Below are positions 1-11,254 of a stretch of DNA of 64,000 nucleotides, one piece after another. Numbering within the stretch: the stretch's first letter is position 1; every line of letters starts with the position of its first letter. The stretch comes from Nymphaea colorata (taxonomy: Eukaryota; Streptophyta; Magnoliopsida; Nymphaeales; Nymphaeaceae), in assembly GCF_008831285.2 (NCBI RefSeq), contig NC_045138.2:6479205-6543204 (forward strand), given 5' to 3'. The notes under the pieces were generated by a model that was given only the letters and a program-made list of their open reading frames with translations, searched no databases and was not told the origin of the DNA. Position numbers and translations under genes: made by a program.

Positions 1-713
1 CTAAGAACAGAATAATTACCTAGTTAAGAAGTCTTCACTTCAAGTATTTATTCAACAATTTTCATGAAAAGAGTGATCCTTATTAATATTTCCCTACTTA
101 AGTTATAAGCAAAAAGTAACGCCAGAAAAACAGAAATTTTCTTGGAACAAATTTCATACATAATTAAAATAATAACCATATTTATTCAAGTATATGCGGT
201 ATAGATTCTTTGTCACTAAATAAGAAAGAGAGTTGATCATGATATAGATTCTCTGGTCCAATCCGATTCATTAGCATTTGTGTTCTACAACACCTCGTGA
301 ATATTAAAATCTCATATTCTCGAGTTGTTCTAGTCCAAATTGGTTATAAATATGTAATTCATATTGTTAATTCGATTAGAATCAACCTACAAATTCTGAA
401 ATATGAGATCTATACAAAGCTAAACAATATTAAATTAGACATTTTCTCAATGCTAGAAGGTAAATTAAGTATTTCAAGTGTAGATTTTAAATCGAATCTA
501 AAATAGATTCTGTCATGAACTATGAATTTTGCGGGGATGTTGTCATAGCCTACTGTTTACTTCACGAGGCTTGTTTTATGCCTTGAACAACTTTTGTAGG
601 GACGGCTTTCACCCCAGGTAACTTTTGCCCAGATTTTCAAGCTGACCCCTAAACGTGTGACTAAAATCAATAAAAACTGTTCACTTCCATTTTAAAAAGA
701 GGAGTGACCATGT
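1..713. other. AT-rich non-coding stretch
   Basis: I see no gene, RNA or transposon terminus here. Only short chance reading frames are present, without recognisable domains. The sequence leads directly into the tandem duplication that follows. Confidence 0.5.
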
Positions 714-1830
714 AGGAAAAGAATAACCTTCATAGAATCAAACAACAAGTCAATAAATGTCGTTTTCTGTGAATAATTAGGAAAACTTATTTTACATCAA
801 AAAGTAAAAATAAAAATGTTGTATTTTTTTTGTCAAACGAATGTTATAATTAATCATGTTCAAATTTGCTAAAAACAACATAAAGTTCAAAGATCAAAAT
901 TCCGAGCATTGGAAATGTGCCAAATCTGGGTCACGAGCTCTTTCAGACCACCATACATATACAATCATAATCAGATCTAGATCTGGTATGGAAAATATGT
1001 GAGGATTCAGATCTAATACCTCTTTATCACAAACCCGTGACCCATTTGCCTGGTCAATTGTCACCCTCATAAAGTCTCAAAAGTAGGGATATAAACGGGA
1101 TAGACCCATTCAAATTTAAATTCAAATACGGTTTACAGTTTGAACACTAAACATAAATTCAAATAAAGTACCCACCAGTATCTGATAAAGATCCTATCTA
1201 TATAATGAAGCTGGATCTCACATAAGTCGGATCCGAATTCGGTTTTCCAAAAAATCAGCTCTGGATTCAAATATTCAAATAAGAAAAGAATAACCTTCAT
1301 TGAATCAAACAACAAGACAATAAATGTTGTTTTCTGTGAATAATTTGGAAAACTTATTTTACATCAAAAAGTAAAAATAAAATTGTTCTATTTTTTTATC
1401 AAACGAAGCTTATATAATTAATCATGTTTAAATATGATAAAAACAACTTCAAGTTCAAAGATCAAAAAGTAGTTGCACTTTAGATTTAGTTATCTAATTT
1501 TATCTCCTGAAGGTGACATATGACATTAGCAAGGACACAAGTCTGAGCATTGTAAATGTGCCAAATCTGGGTCACGAGCTATTTGAGACCACCATACATA
1601 TACAATCATAATCAGATCTAGATCTGGTATGGAAGTAAACGGGTCAGACCCAATCAAATTTAAATTCAAATACGGTTTGCAGTTTAAACACTAAACATAA
1701 ATTCGAATAAAGTACCCACCACCACCAGTATCTGATAAAGATCATATCTATATAATGAATCTGGATCTCACACTAGTCGGATCCGAATTCAGTTTTCCAA
1801 AAAATCAGCTCTGGATTCAAATATTCAAAT
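714..1830. repeat. Two-copy tandem duplication (about 550-567 bp units)
   Basis: Unit 1 is 714-1280 and unit 2 is 1281-1830. Both start with an AAAAGAATAACCTTCAT-like stretch and both end with CTGGATTCAAATATTCAAAT. The order of blocks is the same in each unit, but small indels differ, for example an extra CCA triplet in unit 2 and about 60 bp around 1490-1545 that unit 1 lacks. The second half (TCTGATAAAGATC followed by GGATCCGAATTCGG) resembles a short stretch at 31,370-31,450, so the unit probably contains part of a dispersed repeat. No coding potential is visible. Confidence 0.85.
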
Positions 1831-2019
1831 ATGATTAGTTCAATTGGTTAAAGATTAAACCCAACCCGAAACCAAAATTACATCGTGACCTAAAAGTCAA
1901 GACACAAGACAACTGGTGCAGAAATTTTTTATTTTAATTTATTTCCCTTGGTTTAATTAGATGTAACATAGTCTTTTTAAGTATATCTTGACATTTTTTA
2001 TTCACATTTTTTTCGTAAA

Positions 2020-2195
2020 ATTATCTGCAAATTTTCAAATATTGGTCAGTCTTTTGTAACAGATCAAAGTTGAGAAGTTAGTTGTAAAGGTCTCACACAC
2101 AAATGAATGAATTAGATCAATAATAAACAATTGAATGGATCACTTGATTTACTACCCAAAGATCTAAGCATCATGTCCTTAAACTTCTGAGCAAA
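2020..2195 (-). pseudogene. Decayed copy of the 3' end of the calmodulin-like gene
   Basis: The plus-strand stretch GATCTAAGCATCATGTCCTT near 2160-2180 matches, with one change, the last codons of the calmodulin-like gene at 33.2 kb. On the minus strand it reads FKDMML-RSL, against FKDMMH-RSL in the gene, and then runs past the gene's stop position. The adjoining 2020-2150 (TTTTCAAATATTGG, then an AATGAATGA run, then AATAATAAACAA) matches the 3' flank of that gene (33,080-33,215) in the same order. The rest of the coding region is not visible. This is therefore an old duplicate of the gene's tail and downstream flank, not a gene. Confidence 0.7.
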
Positions 2196-2317
2196 TAGTG
2201 CTACATGTAATTAGGTTATGGGGTGCTATTATAGGCTACTTAATTTTCAAAAAAGCATCCCATGGAGTGATGGAATGTCTCATTGTTGAAGCTAATAGCT
2301 AGGATTGGTCCATGTGT

Positions 2318-2993
2318 AATGCTTTACAAATAGGTTAAAAAGTTTTCGAAAGGGTTTTGGATTGTCAAATGATCAAGCCAATGTTGACCTTGGGCATTTC
2401 GTTTTAACTTGCTCTGGTCTTTCCTGTTACATTAACAAGCAGGCACTGCTGGTAAAGCTATGTTATCCTCATGAACACAAGAGCTCAAATCATTCAGCCA
2501 TCTTGAGTTCCATCCAACCACGGTTACCCAATGCATCCCATCTGATGTAAGTCGGAGGATTGCTCCATCTAAACCCGGATGAAGAAATCCACATGTCCCT
2601 CATGTGCATGCCATTGCTTAAAGATTACCACTGTGTTGTATACATAGTATGCACTTGTTATCTTCCTACCTATAAACTTCATCATGAAAGTTCAACAATC
2701 ACAAAATTCGAGAGAAAGTTCTAAAAACTTTGCAGCATCAACTGAATAAAATTTTCTGATATATATTTTTCCATTGATGCTGCTATATTTTTTGAAGTAA
2801 GAAGACATAACTTTAATCTCTAAGCAGTGTCATGTTCATGAGGATAGCATAACTTTATCAGCTGCAATTCCTACCTGTTAATGTGAGAAGAAAGACCAGA
2901 AAGTATGCTCAGTTAAAACAAAATGACCCACAACATTAGCATGCTCTTCCAAAACCTTTTTGAAAACTTTTTAACCTATTTGTAAAGCATTGT
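2318..2993. repeat. Foldback sequence: inverted repeat with about 165-bp arms and 350-bp loop
   Basis: The left arm (2318-2479) and the right arm (2830-2993) are imperfect reverse complements. Shared blocks include GCTTTACAAATAGGTTAAAA, TTTTGTTTTAACT-like sequence, TCTGGTCTTTC and ATCCTCATGAACA. The loop (2480-2829) shows no gene. The arms differ at many positions, so the structure is old. It could be a foldback-type MITE or an inverted segmental duplication. No target-site duplication was identified. Confidence 0.75.
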
Positions 2994-3090
2994 AAATGTG
3001 CCAATCGTATTAAATTCGATATTAACACATTCCATCTACTTCATGGGAGACAGAAACTATGTCCTCTACTTTCCATTCAATTTCATTATT

Positions 3091-3170
3091 CTCTTTCTCT
3101 CTCTCTCTCTTTCATACACACACACACACACATCTTCTCTCACTCTCTCTCTCTCTCTCTCATATATATA
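3091..3170. repeat. Compound CT / CA / TA microsatellite
   Basis: A run of CT dinucleotides is followed by CA repeats (ATACACACACACACACAC), then another CT run and a short TA run. Chance reading frames here are low-complexity only. Confidence 0.9.
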
Positions 3171-3200
3171 TGTTTATAAAGTTGAGAGATAGAGATGTAT

Positions 3201-4775
3201 AAGGAATAAGAAAAGAAATAGAAAAGGTGGCCATTAAAGAGACAAAAGATCTTAGGGTGGTCATTTGCACCATGCATAACATGAGTTCCTATGACACCAT
3301 TGCTCATTGTCTCCTTAAGCAAGGAGAGAGAAGAAGGAGAAGCTGAGAAAGGAATTAAAGAAGAAATACGAATGAAAAAAGAACAAGAAATATATATATA
3401 TATGAAACAGAAAAATAGAAGAAAGAGAACAGAAAGCAGAGGACGTTCCCTTCTCTCTCAACTGTGGCCAGCAAAGGGTTTTCTTATCACACAAATGCAC
3501 AGGCACACAAAGAGGAGGAGGGCCAAAGCACCGGGGGAGAGAATAGCAGAACTGCTGGGGAGTCATTCTCTCTCCTTGCTGTTGCAGTTGATGGTCTGGT
3601 GCTACTTTTCTCCAGTTATCAACTCCACCTCCTCATTTCTATCTCACTGTGTGCATCTCTCATTAGGGAAAAATGGAGTTATTGGGAAGTTTCATTCAAA
3701 GAACACATTGTTTTTCTTCGATGAAGTTGCAATAAGCCTTGATTTCGATATGGTTTTTGAGATGGTTGGTCCTTCAAGAAAATCTGCTATTAATTAGAAC
3801 AAAGTGTTTTGAACTTGGCGTCCAGTTTTCCTTTACGGAAATTATTATAACGTCCTATCCCTGGGGATTGAGACTAGAAGGCAGCTAGTTTCCATTTGGA
3901 ACTCATGGCACATCAGCTTCTTGTGCTGTAAAAGGAGAGACACTGATATACAAGTTGAAGCACATTAGGGCTTTGCAGTAAAATCAGGTCTGGTACACTG
4001 GAAAGATGATGCTTTCAGCTATATTGTTGGGTGGCAGGATAAAAACCTCCTCCAACTCTTTGAACAAAGGCAGTTGCTCTCTTTCCATTGGTTGAACGTA
4101 TACTATGTGCACCACATCATTTTCAGTTTCCTTAAACATAACCTTAATAAGTGATGCAAACTCCTCTGTTGACCATCACCATGCCTTCTTAATTAATAGG
4201 TTCACCACTTTGTGTAACATGCAAAACAGAAGGCCTTATGCATAACACAAATCATGGAGCAAACTTTATGAAAGGAGGTATCAGGATTGCAGAAAATTTT
4301 AAATGGGATGCGTATAACCTTACAGGTTTCGTTTAGTGTAGAGCATGGTGAATTTGCATGAATGTTGTCTGATTGGCAGACATTCACAAGCTTGTGATTC
4401 ATAAAACGTGAGATCACCCTCAGCAAGCTGAGAAGGATACTATGATTTGTCCTCCAACAATCAAATTTAAAGAAAACAAATATGTATAAGCAGGAAAGGC
4501 ACTGAAAATTAACATTTTAGGCAACATTACATGTATAAGTACAAAAGCTTATGCCTCGAACATAGTGATGACAAAGATGGCACATGTAGATTCTAATATT
4601 GTTATTGACATTGGATGTTGCCTAACATTTAGCAATACCAACTGTACATTCCAAAGTTCGATTATTCATATCTAAGTTTTACAAACTTATGCTTTTGCTT
4701 TATGAGAGAATACCTCATATCTACTGTTGTTTTAGAACTTGGATGCCATAATCTTATGAAATGGAAAATATAGGA
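3201..4775 (+). repeat. Segmental repeat family, copy A
   Basis: This block is collinear with copy C (5521-6999). Shared landmarks are AAGGAATAAGAAAAGAAATAG, TCTTAGGGTGGTCAT, CAGGTCTGGTAC, CTCTCTTTCCATTGGTTGA, ACCACATCATTTTCAG and CATAATCTTATGAAATGG. The first 600 bp also match copy B in inverted orientation. A long open frame at 3291-3797 is rich in Lys/Arg/Glu from GA-rich DNA and is not conserved in frame between copies, so I do not call it a gene. All three copies share a short peptide AVD-x-L-x-LL, which suggests the repeat carries the beginning of an old coding exon. Confidence 0.75.
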
Positions 4776-4844
4776 ACTGCCTTAGACATAGTAATTGTTT
4801 ACGATGTCAAAGTAATTCTCATTAAAAAGAAACTCAAAAGCAAT

Positions 4845-5495
4845 TCGAAAACACTCTGGTCTGGTTAGAAAGAGATGTTTGAGGACAAAACATCTGTGAA
4901 ATAGGTAGAAAAAAGCTTAGTGTCAGTTCGTCGAAGAAAAGCAATACGCGTTCTTTGAATGAAACTCTCAAATAACCTTGGTTTATCTTAATGAGAGAGA
5001 AAGAGAGAGGGAGAGAGAGAGAAGACGGTGGAGGTGGGTACCTGAAGCGGAGGAGCATCAGATCATCAACGGCCATGGAGAGGAGAGAGAACGGCTCCTT
5101 CCCAGTCACATTGTTCTCTCCTTCGGTATTTGGGCCCTCCTCCTCTTTGTGTGCATGCGTTTGTCTTTTTGATAAGTGCCGGCAACAGTTGGGAGAGAGA
5201 AAGGCATGTCCTCTGCTTTCCGTTCTTTTTCTTCTTTCTTCATACATATTTTTTCCATTCTCCTTCCTTCGTACTTTTTCTCGTATTCCTTTCTCCCTCT
5301 CTCTTTCTTCGTTCTCGTTGTTCAACGGATAGTGAGCAGTGGTGTCATAGAAAACACCTCATATTAAGCATGGTGCAAGGACCACCTTAAAATCTTTTTT
5401 CTCTTTTTGAGCTTCCCTTTTTCTCTATTTCTTTTCTGCTATTTCAGTATTCTCTTTCCCTCTCTGTTTCTCTTTCTCCCTTATATATATATAAG
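4845..5495 (-). repeat. Segmental repeat family, copy B (inverted, 5' part only)
   Basis: Read on the minus strand, this stretch matches the first part of copies A and C: GGTGGTCCTTGCACCATGC, the GA-rich AGAAAG section, AGAACAGAAAGCAGAGG-like sequence and the MAVDDLMLL peptide. Only this copy keeps an ATG at the start of that peptide (near 5075 on the minus strand), shortly followed by CTTCAG|GTACC, a plausible splice donor. The 4834-5325 reading frame spans GA microsatellite sequence and is probably not a real protein. A GA/CT simple repeat lies at about 4992-5025. Confidence 0.7.
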
Positions 5496-5520
5496 GAATG
5501 TGTGTGATAGAGAGAGGTTC

Positions 5521-6473
5521 AAGGAATAAGAAAAGAAATAGAAAAGATTCCACAGAAAGAGAGGAAAGGTCTTAGGGTGGTCATATGGACCATGCATAAC
5601 GTGAGATCCCTATGACGCCCTTGCTCATTATCTCCTTAAACAAGAAGAGAGAAGAGAAAGAGGGTGAGAATGGAATTAGAGAAGAAATACGAAGGAAAGA
5701 GAGCAGAAAAAATGCATGAAAAAAGAGAAACAGAAGAAAGAGAACAGAAAGCAGAGGGCATGCCCTTTTCTTTCAACTGCTGCCAGCAAAGGTTGCCCGT
5801 ATCACACACATGCACATGCACAAAGAGGATCAGGGCCACAGCAACAAGGGAGATAATAGTTCCAATGCTGAGGAGTCACCCTCTCTTCTTGCTGTGGCTG
5901 TTGACGAACTGGTGCTCCTCTTCTTGCAATATGCCTGGTTTTTTATCCGTTTTTGAGATGTTTGGTCCTTCAATCTCTTTGAAAATCTACTATTAATTAG
6001 AACAAAGTGTTTTGAATTTGAATACGAGTTTTATTTTATAGAAATTCTTGTTGAGTCATATCCTTGGGGGTGGGGAGCTAGTTTATATTTGGAACTCATC
6101 AGGCATGAGCTTCTTGTTATGCAAAAAGAGAGACACTGATGTACAAGTTGAAGCATAGTGAGACTGTTCACTAAAATCAGGTCTGGTACCATGGGAAGAT
6201 CATGCCTTCAACTATCTTGTTTGCTGGTAGGATAAAATACTCCTCCTACTCACTGAACATAGACTGTGATGTCTTATTATGCCTGAGGCAGTTTCTCTCT
6301 TTCCATTGGTTGATCCCATACCATGTGCACCACATCATTTTCAGCTTCCTGAAACATAAACTTAATATAGTAAATGTGTCTTTTAAATAAATTCATGTAA
6401 GTGATACATAAAAAGTCATGCTGTAAACAGGATATGTACTCAGATCTAATAGCAAGAAAGTACGTAAACAAAA

Positions 6474-6529
<56 letters not shown>

Positions 6530-6999
6530 CAAAAACCATGAACCATATATCAAATAAAATAAAATTATTTAAGAAAACAAGTGAAAAAGTAACTTCATCA
6601 TCTGGCACACATTCACAAGCCTGTGATTCATAGAACTTGAGATCACCCTCAACTAGCTCAATAGGATACTAGAATTTGTCCTCCAAGAATCGAATTTAAA
6701 GAAAAAAAATACCTATATGCCGGAAAGGCACCGAAAATTAACGTTTTAGGCAAAAAACTCATGCCTCGATGTAGGGATAACAAAGATGGCACTTTTAGAT
6801 TCTAATTTTATTATTGACATTGGATGTTGCCTAATATTAGCACTACCAACAGTACATTCCAAAGTTCGATTATTCATTTCTATATTTTCCATACTTATGC
6901 TTTTGCTTTATTTGAGTGAATAGAGTTGGTGGGAAGACCTCATATCCGCCGTTGTCTGAAAAGTTGGATGTCATAATCTTATAAAATGGAAAATATAGT
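5521..6999 (+). repeat. Segmental repeat family, copy C
   Basis: Collinear with copy A throughout, with scattered substitutions and indels. It carries a long TA microsatellite at 6478-6525 that copies A, D and E lack. The region 6370-6760 is also the part shared with copies D (about 21.74-22.39 kb) and E (about 28.6-28.9 kb). No conserved reading frame was found. Confidence 0.75.
6478..6525. repeat. (TA)n microsatellite, about 24 units
   Basis: An uninterrupted alternation of T and A inside repeat copy C. It is self-complementary and likely to be polymorphic in length. Confidence 0.95.
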
Positions 7000-7156
7000 G
7001 ATACGACTAGAGTAGCAAACGGTTCAAGTTTGGAAAACCCTGGCATTGAAGTATTGAATAATAAGGACAGAAGTTTTAAGTTCATTATTAATATTGGTCT
7101 CAAATACTGCTGGTCCCACCTTTTATTTAGCAAAACTAGCTATACAATAGAAGCAG

Positions 7157-7366
7157 TTACTCATACTTTACCTGAAGATGGTTAAACATAGCTACAATAT
7201 CAAAAGAGGTGTCAATATGGAGCATAACAAACATGTGACTGAACCTATTAACATGGGCCAGATTCCTGGGGGGAGGCGTATTTCCCTCCAAGCCCCTTCT
7301 CAAATGACAAAGTAAATCTTCATTATTGGAGACAAGGAAGATATTGGCTCTAATAGACTCATGGAA
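7157..7366 (-). other. Exon-like open frame of unknown identity with a splice-donor motif
   Basis: On the minus strand there is an open frame of about 69 codons between stops. It has balanced amino-acid composition and segments such as NIFLVSNNEDLLCHL and HMFVMLHIDTSFDIVAMF. Near its end the sequence CTTCAG|GTAAAG (boundary at 7172/7171) is a strong plant splice donor. About 200 bases further along the minus strand, in repeat copy C, lies a pyrimidine-containing TTTTCAG that could be an acceptor. I do not recognise the protein. It may be a captured host exon or a piece of LINE flank. Confidence that it is coding is low. Confidence 0.3.
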
Positions 7367-7479
7367 CTAAACAGCAATTTTTCAAGTTAGTTCATTGGAT
7401 GTAGACACAAAAGAAACTCTTTTGGTCCCTAGCCGGACATCACCCAACCCACTGCCAATACCAAAACCACCTATAATAC

Positions 7480-8993
7480 GGCTTTGGCTTCTACCTAAGA
7501 GATTTGGATGCAATGATCCTTCTCTAGGATACAAGGCCATTTAAGAAAACATTCCAAAGCTCTACAGTTATTGGATTCCCAGATGAACGATGCAGAAAAG
7601 TGCTCCACATAAGCCTGCCACACCTTTGCTGTGAGCGTCTTTGGGTTGCACACTAACCCCATAGATCCTTTCACTTCAATTAACTCAAAGCTTCCATGTA
7701 GCAACATAAAAGCACATCCACTAGCAACTCATAAGCTAAGTCCTCTTAAAACTTGTGGAACACCACCATTTATGTTTCAACTCAAAGGACTTGTGACGAA
7801 TCCATTTCTTACCAAACTTCTTGACAATAGTCTTCCACACTCTAACCTCCACTAGATAGAGAAAAAGGAGATGGCTTGCACTCTCATTCTTACAACCTTT
7901 ATTCTAGAGGCTATCATGACCTTCAACCTTTCATGCAACCAGAATGTAAAAACAACCTTTGATCCATTTACACCAACTCTCCACCATATATTTTTTCCTC
8001 ATGAGATCCCAAATGTCCCTACCTTTTCCTATTGTACAACTATGCCATGATGACGTAGTTTGTTAGGAATGCCTCTATAGGGATAGTTTTCCCTATCCCC
8101 TCCAAAAGACTCCGAACTGAGTTTTGGCATATAAGGTCAAAATGCATCTTTTGATTAACTGAGAAATGAGAGTTGGAACGCAAAATGCTATATTTTTCAA
8201 TTAGAATACAATTGCTAAGGGCACAAGTTAGCCATTTATGATTCCAAAACTTTATTGAGCCTTCTTCAATCCTCCATTTAATGTTATTTGCAATTCCTTT
8301 CCAGCTATTGGAGAGGCCTTTAAAAAGCCAGACCAAAAGGAGATTTTGAATATCTCATGAGACCAGAAAGTGTCATTTCAGAGGTAATTCTTATGAACAA
8401 ATTTGGCCTGGGCTTAACTTGAAGCAAACCCGCAAAGAAAGAAGAGCAATTTGACTTTGACTAATTTGACAAACATCATTAATATCTGCCCTACCTTCCT
8501 TAATCAAATGACTGATCACATTCCAAGAAATGGGATGTTTGAATCCAGTCTGAGAAGATGAGTCCCAAAGGAAGGAAGATATGAGAGATTGGATCTTTTT
8601 AATGACTCTCACAAGAAGATGGATTACCACTGTCCAATATTGAATAATTTAAATTATTACATGATTTATCAGGCACAACCTGCCAGAAAACAAGATGGGC
8701 CTTCACTTCCAACTGGCAGGCTGCTTGTTGACTTTGAGAATTATGTACTCACTCCATTCCTCTCTCAACCGGTCAAGGAATAGTGAGACTCCAAGGTAAC
8801 AAATGGAGAAACTCCCGACCAACCAACCAAGCACAGAGCTAATCCGAAGGACCATCAACTCCTCCACATGAAATGGAATGAAGACATACTTACTGGAGTT
8901 AATCCTAAGCCCCACGCAATTGGACAAATTCTCCAACATAAATTCAACCATCTTCAAGGAATTAACCTTTGCCTGAGAAAAGCAGCACATCAC
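7480..8993 (-). pseudogene. LINE RT thumb and RVT zinc-binding region, broken
   Basis: Downstream of the RT core the minus strand reads NCVGLRINSSKYVFIPF, LGVSLFLDRLREEWS, ISSFLWDSSSQT and a weak analogue of the GGLG motif (EGRAD). After this come WRIEEGSIKFWNHKWL and the remnant of an RVT zinc-binding domain. These are the usual blocks C-terminal to plant L1 reverse transcriptases. Several stops separate the blocks. Confidence 0.75.
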
Positions 8994-9840
8994 ACATGAA
9001 GGAGAGGATCACTGGATAATTACCCTCACGGGGGATGGATATGTGAATAAAACTCTTATCTCTAGCGTATTTATTGACAAGCCTAAAGAAGGCCTCTATG
9101 ACAATGATAAAAAGATAAGGGGAAATTGGTCACCCTGCCTCATATACCGTTTAAGGTTAAAAAACTTACCTGGGCTTCCATTCACCAAAACTGCTGCCGA
9201 AGCAATAGAGATATAGGTGAAAACTCTATTTCCACATTCTTAATTAAACTCTACATGTAATAGGGTAGATCTAAGGAACGACCAATTCACCCTGTCATAA
9301 GACTTTGAGAGATCAAGTTTGAGACAAACCATTTGTTTCTTACCACTCTTCATGCTATGAATGATATCATGTGCAAGGCTGATGTTGTCATGTATGACTT
9401 TGTTGGTGACAAAAAAAATACTTGGTCATTTAATAGAATCCTCTTGAGAACATTCTTCATTTTGTCGACCATAATTTTTATGATCAATTTATAGATACTG
9501 ATGAATAAGGAAATGGGTTGGAACTTTTGAAGAGTTCTTACACCTTCCTTATTAGGAATAAGGGTGATTTGTGTGCGATTGACCTTTTGAACAAGCCTCC
9601 TTATGTAAAAGAACAACTGGACCAATTTACTCACATCTGTGCCTATAATATGCTAATTGGCCTGATAAAAAGAGGCAGGAAAGACATCCAGTCAGGGGTG
9701 GTATCCCAAAAAGATCGAAAGACTGTACTCTTGATCTCCTCCAACGTTATGAGGTGGTTCAGCTCCTCATTTTCACTGCAAGAGACACATGGACATCCAC
9801 TGTTAGAAAGAGCATGTTCCCATCACCTTCTTTGATTACA
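8994..9840 (-). pseudogene. LINE reverse transcriptase domain, broken
   Basis: The minus-strand translation in several frames shows the L1 RT landmarks in order: TQITLIPNKEGV-RTL with QPISL, then KLDLSKSYDRVNWSFL, VLVNGSPGKFF and a MRQGDQFPLIF block. The enzyme would copy LINE RNA at a nicked target site. Here the catalytic FADD box is replaced by F-M-C-D (near 9000), and frames shift between blocks, so it cannot be active. Confidence 0.85.
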
Positions 9841-10345
9841 AGGAGCTGTTGGAAGTACTCTCAGTAAGATGCTAGAATGGCATGTTGATCCCTAACCATG
9901 GAGCCTTCCACCTCCAGCTCAGTGATGGAACTTCTTTTTCTCCTACTTCTGGTAATCGTCTGGAAATGAGCTGTATTATGATCACCCTCCAACATCCATC
10001 TCACCCTAGCCGGTCTCCAACTGCTCTTTTCCTCATCGAGACACTTCCTTATTCATTCTCAGAATCCTCTCTTCTTCTGCATCCACCTATCCTCCTAGAT
10101 CATGAATCATTTGTCACGTATTTAATTAGAACTTTATGGATTTGATCATGAGTTCAACTGGTTCAAGCTGACCCTTCCTTCAATGAGCTAGAGGCATGTG
10201 GGTCACTTTAAGGTTTCCCAAAAACTTGAGCATGGGGCATCCAAAAATATTCACCCCCATGCCTGACCGATCACATGCTGGCATTCCTGCCTCCGCTGCA
10301 AACATCTAAAGTAATGAAATATCTGAGGCTTAAGAATGTATCTCT

Positions 10346-11207
10346 TGTTGGGTCAGGTCCATCCTCAAGTGAGGACCCCACCAACCCACCCGCTCACTTG
10401 AGTGAGTGGACGAGGAAAAGAAGAAGGGTATCCGATGGTGCTTTATTCACAATTGTTTTGAAAATGAGAAAAGGGAGAAACGAGCCCCCTTGTTAAATGC
10501 TCACCAAACCAGCAAGGAGGGCAGGGTGAGTGTGTGCCAATAGTGAAGGAAGGGAGAAGGAAAGATGAAAAATGTATGGCTATGGGTTTGTGAAGCTGTG
10601 TGGGTACATGTGCAAAGAGAGAAAGTGAAGAAAACAAGGAAAAGAAAAGAATAATGCATGGTGATTCCTTTCCTTGTAGTTTTCTTATGCATTCATTCTT
10701 TAGGATGATTTGTGTTATTCTTTGCAAGAAAAACAACACATATTGATGTTGTATTGCCTCTTTGAAATACATATATATACCTCTCTTGCCTATGGATTTT
10801 TATCACATTATTGGGGTTTTTCTCTTGTATATTGGTGTCTCTTGGTTTCTTCATTATCTAGCATATATTTTTGACATAGTACTGCAATATTGGTGTTGGG
10901 AACTCAACCTTCTGTTAGCAGGTGATTTTATTTTTCAGTAATTTTAATGCAGTCCCTCTTATAAAATCAACTTGTTTGAGCTGCTATGTGGATAATAAAG
11001 GCTATCGTTAGTTGCTTAATTATTGGATATATGCATTTTTGAAGCTTGGGGTGGGGGTTTGCGGCAGCATTAAGTGTTGTTATTGACTGGTTGTTGTCTT
11101 CTTAAGTATTTCGTTTGCAGGGGTAATCTGTTTTGCAAGAATATATCCATATTGTGAGTTCTTTTACAAGATTGAAACAAGGTTTATTGGGAAAAATAAC
11201 CATAACA
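10346..11207 (+). mobile_element. 5' LTR of Ty1-copia element 1
   Basis: It begins TGTTGGGTCAGG and ends ATAACA just before a primer-binding-like site. It matches the 3' LTR (16,987-17,798) at both ends: CCTCAAGTGAGGAC near the start, then ATTATTGGGG, GCAATATTGGTGTT, AATTATTGGATATAT and TGGTTGTTGTCTTCTTA-like blocks. The middle part (about 10,450-10,740) differs strongly between the two copies, so the element is old. No clean 5-bp target duplication is visible. Confidence 0.8.
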
Positions 11208-11210
11208 AAG

Positions 11211-11225
11211 TGGTATGAAAGCGCT
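11211..11225 (+). promoter_or_regulatory. Primer-binding site of copia element 1
   Basis: TGGTATGAAAGCGCT follows the 5' LTR by three bases and resembles the TGGTATCAGAGC site that plant copia elements use to prime from initiator tRNA-Met. Two or three positions have changed. Confidence 0.7.
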
Positions 11226-11254
11226 AGGTTCGTAGTGCTCATTCTTATTGAAAT

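Larger units (their letters stand above)
7480..10345 (-). mobile_element. L1-type LINE remnant (non-LTR retrotransposon), 5'-truncated and inactive
   Basis: Read on the minus strand from 10,345 down, the order is that of a plant L1 ORF2 without its endonuclease. A linker resembles EGDHNTAHFQT (usually EGDKNTKFFH), followed by the reverse transcriptase and then the C-terminal RVT zinc-binding region. Stops and frameshifts occur throughout. The upper end is cut exactly where the copia LTR at 10,346 begins. No poly-A tail or target duplication was found at the lower end. Confidence 0.85.

Noticed and set aside
714-1830. Centromeric satellite
   Set aside because: Only two copies and a unit much longer than typical plant satellites. 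A simple tandem duplication explains it.
3291-3797. 168-codon open frame in repeat copy A
   Set aside because: Built from GA-rich and microsatellite DNA, and the frame is not kept in copies B and C. No domain.
4834-5325. 163-codon open frame on the minus strand in copy B
   Set aside because: Low-complexity Glu/Arg and Ser/Leu sequence from GA repeats. The frame is not conserved in copies A and C.
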